A stretch of 64,000 bases of DNA from Amycolatopsis vancoresmycina. Lineage in GTDB: Bacteria > Actinomycetota > Actinomycetes > Mycobacteriales > Pseudonocardiaceae. The notes beneath the pieces were generated by a model. It was not told the DNA's origin. It did no database searches and saw nothing but the letters and a program-made list of their open reading frames with translations. Made by a program: the position numbers and the translations under genes. Location of the stretch: the NCBI RefSeq assembly GCF_000716785.1, contig NZ_JNYY01000014.1, positions 62,001 through 126,000 of the forward strand. Direction: 5' to 3'. Below, in pieces: positions 57,845 to 64,000 of this stretch. Position 1 is the first letter of the stretch, and each line of letters opens with the position of its first letter.

Positions 57845-59251
57845 GTGGACATCGCTGGCCGTCACGTTCTCGTCGCCGGGGCCGGGGTCACCGGCAAGTC
57901 GGTGGTGCCGGTGCTGGTCGAGCTGGGGGCGCGCGTCACCGTCACCGACGGCAACGCCGAGCGCCTGGCCGAGCTGGACGGCCTCGGCGCCGAGCTGGTG
58001 CCCGGGCTGACCGAACCGCCTGAGGGAACAGCACTCGTCGTCACCAGCCCCGGCTGGCGGCCGACATCGCCGCTGCTCGTGGCCGCCGCCGAGGCGGGCG
58101 TCGAGGTCATCGGCGACGTCGAGCTGGCCTGGCGGGTCGGGCAGCTGCGCGAGCACCCGCCGGCCTGGCTGGTGGTGACTGGCACGAACGGCAAGACGAC
58201 CACCGCCGGCATGCTCGAGTCCATCCTCAAGTCGGCCGGCGCCAACGCCGTGGCCTGCGGGAACATCGGGTACGCGGCGCTCGACGCGGTCCGCGCCGGG
58301 TACGACGTGCTGGCCGTGGAGCTGTCGAGCTTCCAGCTGCACTGGTCCTCGACACTGGCGCCGGACGCGGCCGTGGTGCTGAACCTGGCCGAGGACCACA
58401 TCGACTGGCACGGCTCGATGGAGGAGTACGCGGCCGCCAAGGGCCGGGTGTACGCCCGCGCCAAGGTCGCCGTGCACAACGCCGACGACGACTGGTCCAC
58501 CCGGATCGCCGCCGAGCACGCGCCCGAGAGCGCCCGGCGCGTCGGCTTCCAGCTCGACACCCCGCGCGCCGGTGAACTGGGCGTGGTCGAGGACCTGCTG
58601 GTCGACCGCGCCTTCGTCGCCGACCCGGCGAACAGCGCCGAGGAGCTGGCGACGCTGTCGGACGTCCGTCCCGCGGGCCCGCACAACGTCGCCAACGCGC
58701 TCGCCGCGGCCGCGCTGGCCCGCGCCCACGGCGTCACGGCCGACGCCGTGCTGAAGGGCCTGCGCGAGTACCAGCCCGCCCCGCACCGGGCCGCCGAGGT
58801 GGCCGAGGTGGCCGGCGTGCGGTACGTCAACGACTCGAAGGCGACCAACCCGCACGCGGCCGCCGGGTCCCTGCGCGCGCACGAGAGCATCGTGTGGATC
58901 GCCGGGGGCCAGCTCAAGGGCGCCTCGGTCGACGAGCTGGTGAGCAGCATCGCAGGCCGCCTGCGCGGAGTTGTGCTACTCGGCGTCGATTCACCCGTGA
59001 TCGCCGCCGCGGTTGCGCGACACGCGCCGGATGTCCCGGTGAACAGCCTCCGTCCGGGTGACGATGAACCCATGACTGCGGCGGTGAGTGCGGCCAGCGC
59101 GATGGCCCGGCCCGGTGACGTGGTGCTGCTGGCACCCGCCGCGGCGTCGTTGGACATGTTCCCGAACTACGGCGCGCGCGGCGACGCGTTCGCCGCGGCG
59201 GTGCATGTCCTCCGCGACGACGCAGCGGGGGAGCCGAGTGACGACAGCTGA
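57845..59251 (+). CDS. murD: UDP-MurNAc-L-alanine:D-glutamate ligase
   Basis: A 468-residue Mur ligase. The N-terminal Rossmann part begins VDIAGRHVLVAGAGVTGKSVV, ATP loop VVTGTNGKTTTAGMLESIL near 112, then LAVELSSFQLHW, NLAEDHIDWHGSMEEY and YVNDSKATNPHAAAGSL. It adds D-glutamate. GTG 57845 lies 2 bases after the mraY stop. The end overlaps ftsW by 14 bases. Confidence 0.96.
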   Translation: MDIAGRHVLVAGAGVTGKSVVPVLVELGARVTVTDGNAERLAELDGLGAELVPGLTEPPEGTALVVTSPGWRPTSPLLVAAAEAGVEVIGDVELAWRVGQLREHPPAWLVVTGTNGKTTTAGMLESILKSAGANAVACGNIGYAALDAVRAGYDVLAVELSSFQLHWSSTLAPDAAVVLNLAEDHIDWHGSMEEYAAAKGRVYARAKVAVHNADDDWSTRIAAEHAPESARRVGFQLDTPRAGELGVVEDLLVDRAFVADPANSAEELATLSDVRPAGPHNVANALAAAALARAHGVTADAVLKGLREYQPAPHRAAEVAEVAGVRYVNDSKATNPHAAAGSLRAHESIVWIAGGQLKGASVDELVSSIAGRLRGVVLLGVDSPVIAAAVARHAPDVPVNSLRPGDDEPMTAAVSAASAMARPGDVVLLAPAAASLDMFPNYGARGDAFAAAVHVLRDDAAGEPSDDS

Positions 59252-60740
59252 AAACAAGACCGAAGCACCGCCGAAGCGGCCGCGCCGCGAGCGCAAGGAG
59301 AGCGGCTTCGTCGCCGTCCGGACCGCGCTGACCGCGTGGCTTTCGCGGCCGCTGGCGTCGTTCCACCTGGTGCTCGCCCTCACCGGCGTGCTCACCGTGA
59401 TCGGCATCGTCATGGTGCTCTCGGCGTCGTCGGTCGCCTCCTACAACCCGAAGACCGGCAGCGGCGTGTACTCGCTGTTCGTCAAGCACCTGGTCTTCGT
59501 CGCCCTCGGGTCGGTCGTGTTCTGGCTGGGCCTGCGGGTGAAGCTGGAGCGGATCCGGCGGATGTCGGCCACCGCGACGGTGATCTGCCTCGGCCTGCTG
59601 GTGCTCGTGCTGACCCCGCTCGGCTCGACGGTCAACGGCTCGCAGGGCTGGTTCAAGATCGGCGAGTTCACCTTCCAGCCGGTCGAGGCCGCGAAGGTCG
59701 CGCTGGCCTTCTGGGGCGCGCACATCCTGGTGATCAAGTACAACGTGATCCACCAGTGGCGGCACCTGCTGGTGCCCGTGGTGCCGATCGCGCTGCTGAT
59801 GTTCGCCCTGGTCATGCTGCAGCCCGACCTCGGCGGCACGGTCACCCTCGCCGTCGTCCTGCTGGCCCTGCTGTGGTTCGCCGGCGCGCCGAAACGGCTG
59901 TTCGGCGTCATCCTGGCCGGCGGCCTGGCCGGGGTGCTCGTGCTCGCGCTCATCGCGCCCTACCGGCTCGCCCGCGTGATGTCGTTCCTCTCGCCGGACG
60001 CCGACGTCAGCGCCGAGGGCTTCCAGGCCAACCAGGCCAAGCTCGCGCTGGCCGACGGCGGGTTCCTCGGCAAGGGCCTCGGCCAGGGCACGTCCAACTG
60101 GGGCTACCTGCCGAACGTGCAGAACGACTTCATCTTCGCCCTGATCGGCGAGGAACTCGGGCTGATCGGCTGCGTCGTCGTGCTCGCCCTCTTCGGCGGG
60201 GTCGCCGTCGTGGGCCTGCGGATCGCCACCCGCAACATCGACCCGTGGATCCGGATCGTCTCCGGCACGCTGACGGTGTTCCTGGTCGCCCAGGCCGGCA
60301 TCAACATCGGGTACGTCGTCGGCCTGCTGCCGGTCACCGGTGTCACGCTGCCGCTGATCTCCTACGGCGGCACGTCGCTGGTGATCACCATGCTCATCAT
60401 GGGCGTGCTCGCGAACGCCGCCCGGCACGAACCGGAGGCGGTGGCCGCACTGCGCACACAGGGGCCGGGTAAATTCGGACGCCTGCTGCGGCTGCCCGCG
60501 CCCGACCCGTACCGCCCGCCCGCCACGCGCAAGGGGGCGGGGCGGCCCGGGGCGAAGGCGGCCCGGCCGGCGCCCCGTGCGGCCCGGCCCGCCCCGGCAC
60601 AGGAACGACGCAGGTCGGTCCGCGAACCGGTGCGCCGCAGCGCGGCACGGACGAGCACGGCCACGTCTCGCGGCGGGGCCGCGCGGACAACAGCGAGCCG
60701 TGGTACCCGGAGTACCGCGAACCGGAGAGGTCATAGGTGA
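59238..60740 (+). CDS. ftsW: Septal peptidoglycan glycosyltransferase FtsW
   Basis: A 500-residue SEDS protein with ten transmembrane segments from about residue 40. Conserved motifs visible are WFKIGEFTFQPVEAAKVALAFWGAH (the Q-P-x-E region), MLQPDLGGTV, QNDFIFALIGEELGLIG and GVTLPLISYGGTSLVITM. It polymerises lipid II at the septum with FtsI. The C-terminal 85 residues are basic, Pro/Ala/Arg-rich and cytoplasmic, an extension common in actinobacteria. GTG 59238 follows GCGGGGGAGC. It overlaps murG by 4 bases. Confidence 0.95.
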   Translation: MTTAENKTEAPPKRPRRERKESGFVAVRTALTAWLSRPLASFHLVLALTGVLTVIGIVMVLSASSVASYNPKTGSGVYSLFVKHLVFVALGSVVFWLGLRVKLERIRRMSATATVICLGLLVLVLTPLGSTVNGSQGWFKIGEFTFQPVEAAKVALAFWGAHILVIKYNVIHQWRHLLVPVVPIALLMFALVMLQPDLGGTVTLAVVLLALLWFAGAPKRLFGVILAGGLAGVLVLALIAPYRLARVMSFLSPDADVSAEGFQANQAKLALADGGFLGKGLGQGTSNWGYLPNVQNDFIFALIGEELGLIGCVVVLALFGGVAVVGLRIATRNIDPWIRIVSGTLTVFLVAQAGINIGYVVGLLPVTGVTLPLISYGGTSLVITMLIMGVLANAARHEPEAVAALRTQGPGKFGRLLRLPAPDPYRPPATRKGAGRPGAKAARPAPRAARPAPAQERRRSVREPVRRSAARTSTATSRGGAARTTASRGTRSTANRRGHR

Positions 60741-61861
60741 GCAAGCCCGTCAAGGGAACCGAGCGGTCGGCCGCGCGCAGAGCGCCCGTGGTGGTGGTCG
60801 CCGGAGGTGGCACCGCAGGACACATCGAACCCGCCCTCGCCCTGGCCGACGCCGTCATGCGGCTGCGACCGGACGCGAAGGTCGTCGCGCTCGGCACCGA
60901 GCGCGGCCTGGAGAACAAGCTCGTCCCGGCCCGCGGCTACCCCCTGGAGCTGATCCCGCCGGTGCCGCTGCCGCGCAAGCCGACCCCGGAGCTGGTCCGG
61001 CTGCCGCTGAAGGTCCGCGACTCGGTCCGCAAGACCCGCGAGGTGCTGGAGCGCGTCGGCGCGGACGTCGTCGTCGGCTTCGGCGGGTACGTCGCCCTGC
61101 CGGCCTACCTGGCCGCCCGCGGGCGCGTCCCGATCGTCGTGCACGAGGCCAACAAGTCGGCCGGCCTGGCGAACAAGGTGGGCGCGCGGTTCGCCCGCCG
61201 GGTGGCGGTCGCCGTCCCGGGGACGCCGCTGCCGAAGGCCGAGGTGGTCGGGATCCCGCTGCGGCGCTCGATCACGTCGCTGGACCGGGCCGCGCTGCGG
61301 GCCGAAGCCCGCGAGCACTTCGGGCTGGACCCCGACGCGCCGACCCTGCTGGTGTTCGGCGGTTCGCAGGGTGCCCAGTCGATCAACGCCGCGGTGTCCG
61401 GCGCGGCCAAGGACCTGGCCGACGCCGGCGTCGGCGTGCTGCACGCGCACGGGCCGAAGAACACGCTGGTCGTGCAGGAGTTCCCGGGCAAGCCGGCGTA
61501 CGTGCCGGTGCCGTACCTGGAGCGGATGGACCTGGCCTACGCCGCCGCGGACGTCGCGATCTGCCGGTCCGGTGCGATGACCGTCGCCGAGGTGACCTCG
61601 GTCGGGCTGCCCGCGGTGTTCGTCCCGCTGCCGATCGGCAACGGCGAGCAGGCGTCCAACGGCCGTCCCGCCGTCGACGCGGGCGCCGCGCTGATGGTCG
61701 AGGACGCCGACCTGAGCCCGGCCAAGGTCGCCGAGCTGGTCGTCCCGCTGGTCACCGACGCCGACCGCGTCGCGAAGATGAGCGCGGCGGCGGTCGGCAT
61801 GGGTCACCGCGAGGCCGACGAGACCCTGGCCCGCATCGTTTTGGAGGCCGCTGGTGCCTGA
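60737..61861 (+). CDS. murG: UDP-GlcNAc:lipid I N-acetylglucosaminyltransferase
   Basis: A 374-residue GT28 enzyme. VVVAGGGTAGHIEPALALAD is the glycine-rich lipid-substrate loop. VVVGFGGYVALPAYLAA and VVHEANKSAGLANK (catalytic His-Glu) follow. LLVFGGSQGAQSINA, CRSGAMTVAEV and PLPIGNGEQASNGRP bind UDP-GlcNAc. It makes lipid II at the inner face of the membrane. GTG 60737 overlaps the ftsW stop; the end overlaps murC by 8 bases. Confidence 0.97.
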   Translation: MSKPVKGTERSAARRAPVVVVAGGGTAGHIEPALALADAVMRLRPDAKVVALGTERGLENKLVPARGYPLELIPPVPLPRKPTPELVRLPLKVRDSVRKTREVLERVGADVVVGFGGYVALPAYLAARGRVPIVVHEANKSAGLANKVGARFARRVAVAVPGTPLPKAEVVGIPLRRSITSLDRAALRAEAREHFGLDPDAPTLLVFGGSQGAQSINAAVSGAAKDLADAGVGVLHAHGPKNTLVVQEFPGKPAYVPVPYLERMDLAYAAADVAICRSGAMTVAEVTSVGLPAVFVPLPIGNGEQASNGRPAVDAGAALMVEDADLSPAKVAELVVPLVTDADRVAKMSAAAVGMGHREADETLARIVLEAAGA

Positions 61862-63251
61862 GTTGCCTGAAGAACTCCGCCGGGCGCACCTGATCGGGAT
61901 CGGCGGGGCCGGCATGTCCGGCATCGCGCGGATCCTGCTGGCGCGCGGGGCTTTCGTGTCGGGTTCGGACGCCAAGGAGTCGCGCGCGCTGCTGTCGCTG
62001 CGGGCCCAGGGCGCGGAGCTGTTCGTCGGCCAGTCCGCTTCGAACCTTTCGGCGCTGTCCGAGCCGCCGTCCGCGGTGGTCGTCTCGACGGCGATCAAGG
62101 AGACCAACCCCGAGCTGGCCGCGGCACGGGCCGCGGGCATCCCGGTGCTGCACCGGGCGCAGGCGCTGGCCGGGCTGATGGCAGGCCACCGCGTCGCCTG
62201 CATCGCGGGCACGCACGGCAAGACGTCGACGACGTCGATGCTGACCGTGGCCCTGCAGCACTGCCGGCTCGACCCGTCGTTCGCCATCGGCGGCGACCTC
62301 AACGAGTCCGGCGCCAACGCCCACCACGGCGAAGGCGGGCTCTTCGTCGCCGAGGCCGACGAGAGCGACGGCTCGTTCCTGACGTATTCGCCGTCGGTCG
62401 CGGTCGTGACGAACGTCGAGCCGGACCACCTGGACCACCACGGCACGGCCGAGGCGTACACGAAGGTCTTCAGCGACTTCGTCGGCCGGATCGAGCCGGG
62501 CGGGCTGCTCATCGTCTGCGGTGACGACGAGGGTGCCGAAGCGCTCGGCGACGAGGCCGAGAAGCGCGGGCTCCGGGTGCAGCGGTACGGGCGCGAGGTC
62601 GGCGGCGTCGACGACGTCCGGATCACGTCCTACGAGCCGCTGCCCGACGGCGGGATCGTGCGGATCGCGCTGCGGGGCGAGCCGGTCGACGTCCGGGTCG
62701 CCGTGCCGGGCGAGCACATGGCGCTGAACGCGGTCGCGGCCCTGCTGGCCGGGCTCGAGCTCGGCGCGCCGGTGCCCGGCCTGGTGGCCGGGCTCGCGGC
62801 CTTCGGCGGCGTCCGGCGGCGGTTCGAGTTCAAGGGCCGGGCCGGCGACGTCCGCGTCTACGACGACTACGCCCACCACCCGACCGAGGTGGCTGCGCAG
62901 CTGCGCGCGGTGCGCACGGCGGCCGGGTCCGGCCGGGTCGTCGTGGTGTTCCAGCCGCACCTGTACTCGCGGACCAAGACGTTCTCGGCCGAGTTCGCGG
63001 CCGCCCTGTCGCTGGCGGACGAGGTCGTCGTGCTGGACGTCTACGGTGCGCGCGAAGAGCCCGAGCCGGGCGTCACCGGTGCGCTGATCGCGGACCAGGT
63101 GACCGCGCCGGTGCACTACGAACCGGCGTTCGACGTCGCCGCGCCGCTGGCCGCGGGGCTGGCGAAGCCCGGCGACCTGGTGGTGACCATGGGGGCGGGC
63201 GACGTCACGCAGCTGGGCCCGGAGATCCTCGCCGAGCTGGACAAGCGCTGA
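61854..63251 (+). CDS. murC: UDP-MurNAc:L-alanine ligase
   Basis: A 465-residue Mur ligase. AHLIGIGGAGMSGIARILLARG is the N-terminal nucleotide loop. CIAGTHGKTSTTSMLTVAL near 118 is the ATP loop. EADESDGSFLTYSP, VEPDHLDHHGT and VYDDYAHHPTEVAAQL are the MurC markers, and PHLYSRTKTF follows. It adds the first L-alanine. GTG 61854 begins 8 bases inside murG. Confidence 0.97.
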   Translation: MPELPEELRRAHLIGIGGAGMSGIARILLARGAFVSGSDAKESRALLSLRAQGAELFVGQSASNLSALSEPPSAVVVSTAIKETNPELAAARAAGIPVLHRAQALAGLMAGHRVACIAGTHGKTSTTSMLTVALQHCRLDPSFAIGGDLNESGANAHHGEGGLFVAEADESDGSFLTYSPSVAVVTNVEPDHLDHHGTAEAYTKVFSDFVGRIEPGGLLIVCGDDEGAEALGDEAEKRGLRVQRYGREVGGVDDVRITSYEPLPDGGIVRIALRGEPVDVRVAVPGEHMALNAVAALLAGLELGAPVPGLVAGLAAFGGVRRRFEFKGRAGDVRVYDDYAHHPTEVAAQLRAVRTAAGSGRVVVVFQPHLYSRTKTFSAEFAAALSLADEVVVLDVYGAREEPEPGVTGALIADQVTAPVHYEPAFDVAAPLAAGLAKPGDLVVTMGAGDVTQLGPEILAELDKR

Positions 63252-63255
63252 GGCC

Positions 63256-64000
63256 ATGAGTCCGACCAGGGAACGCCGTCCTTCGGAAGAAGACGCACCG
63301 GATCGGGCGACCCTGGCCCGGCAACGGCGCGGGCGGCGCTCCGAGGAGGAGCGCCGCCGGACTCGCGTCGCCGCGCGGCCTTCGCCGCGCAACCGGCCCA
63401 ACCGGCAGGTGGAGATCCGCCGCCGGTGGGTTGCGCTGCTGACCGTGCTGACTGTCGTGGCCGCGGTGTACCTGCTGTTCTTCAGCTCCATGCTGGGGGT
63501 GCAGGACGTCGCGGTCACCGGCTCGCGCACGGTGTCCGCCGACCAGATCCGCACGGTGGCGGCGGTGCCGGCCGACAAGCCGATGCTGCGCCTGAGCACG
63601 GACGAGATCCGCGACCGGGTGGCGGCGATGCCGGGCATCGCGACGGTCGAGGTGTCCCGGTCGTGGCCGAACACGGTCGAGATCACGGTGACCGAGCGCA
63701 CGGCGATCGCGTTCTTCGACAGCGGCCCGGGCGGCGACGGCGTCCACCTCGTCGACGGCGGCGGCGTGGTGTTCAAGACGGTGCCGTCCCGGCCGCCGGG
63801 CCTGCCCGAGCTGAAGCTGCCGAAGGTGTCGGCGGACGACCCGGTGACCCGTGCGGTGACGGCGGTGCTCGGGGTGATCCCGGAGCAGCTGCTGAAGCAG
63901 GTCACGACGGCGACGGCGAAGACGCCGGCGAGCGTGGAGTTCACGCTGGCCAGCGGGAAGATCGTGCGCTGGGGGACGCCGGAGCAGACCGACCGCAAGG
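63256..64000 (+). CDS. ftsQ: Cell division protein FtsQ, N-terminal part (window ends)
   Basis: The frame opens with ATG 63256, 4 bases after murC, and runs to the right edge without a stop (at least 248 residues). A strongly basic N-terminus (RRGRRSEEERRRTRVAARPSPRNRPN) precedes a transmembrane segment at about 58-78 (WVALLTVLTVVAAVYLLFF). A POTRA domain follows (LGVQDVAVTGSRTVSADQIRTVA) and then the FtsQ beta domain (ATVEVSRSWPNTVEITVTERTAIAFF). FtsQ scaffolds the divisome, binding FtsL/FtsB-like proteins. Confidence 0.93.
   Translation, partial: MSPTRERRPSEEDAPDRATLARQRRGRRSEEERRRTRVAARPSPRNRPNRQVEIRRRWVALLTVLTVVAAVYLLFFSSMLGVQDVAVTGSRTVSADQIRTVAAVPADKPMLRLSTDEIRDRVAAMPGIATVEVSRSWPNTVEITVTERTAIAFFDSGPGGDGVHLVDGGGVVFKTVPSRPPGLPELKLPKVSADDPVTRAVTAVLGVIPEQLLKQVTTATAKTPASVEFTLASGKIVRWGTPEQTDRK

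Noticed and set aside
1..64000. tRNA, rRNA or insertion-sequence genes
   Set aside because: None was noticed when reading both strands; no transposase-like protein or terminal inverted repeat with target duplication was found.

Overview
This is a chromosomal segment of a high-GC actinomycete. Features pointing to the Pseudonocardiaceae, Amycolatopsis or a close relative, are the strong G/C third-position bias, many GTG and TTG starts, a MurE with the meso-diaminopimelate DNPR motif, an FtsK-ArgA-PgsA-ClgR-PspA gene order like that of mycobacteria, and a DUF3558/PPE-like/EspG-like group. The genus is inferred from gene content, not from a search.

Layout. 1-9.9 kb: a cut-off substrate-binding-like gene, a LysR regulator, small membrane proteins, two acetyltransferases (one further on), a YcaQ-type glycosylase, an orphan beta-rich small protein in an AT-richer pocket, a DUF4097/ribbon-helix-helix pair, thyX with an ACT protein, and mntH. 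10-20.4 kb: a Ser/Thr kinase, dapA-rnj, a von Willebrand/solute-binding protein, an amino-acid permease, an EamA exporter, WrbA and a PlsC-type acyltransferase. 20.4-30.3 kb: ftsK, rimO-pgsA-cinA and clgR-pspA-pspM-like, a conserved envelope-stress neighbourhood. 30.7-39.9 kb: a degenerate amidase, pyrD, adenosine deaminase, an endonuclease VIII-like gene with ParA, a methyltransferase, dinB and a DUF3040 gene. 40.2-47.6 kb: a MoxR-DUF58-transglutaminase operon and a divergent PPE/EspG-like module. 49.1-64 kb: the dcw cluster, mraZ-rsmH-ftsL-pbpB then murE-murF-mraY-murD-ftsW-murG-murC-ftsQ, running off the right edge. The dcw genes mostly overlap by 1-14 bases and carry out peptidoglycan precursor synthesis and septation.

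Protein-coding content is largely housekeeping. The unusual content lies between genes. Three intergenic arrays near 16.3, 30.3 and 40.1 kb carry a motif repeated at an exact 21-bp period, and two of them reverse orientation at a dyad between convergent genes. A 125-bp array upstream of mraZ carries CCCAC with strictly alternating 10/12-bp spacing. An octanucleotide array lies near 1.9 kb, and long perfect palindromes lie at 27.3, 47.6, 48.7 and 53.5 kb. Candidate regulatory sites include four 10-bp-spaced GTGGKG boxes at the mraZ promoter, an mraW-type RNA structure before rsmH, a metal-repressor-like operator at mntH, a ClgR-type site before clgR, a double TGACGTCA operator before the ribbon-helix-helix gene, and a structured element with overlapping tiny ORFs near 34 kb.

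All calls come from reading the sequence. No similarity search or folding program was run.
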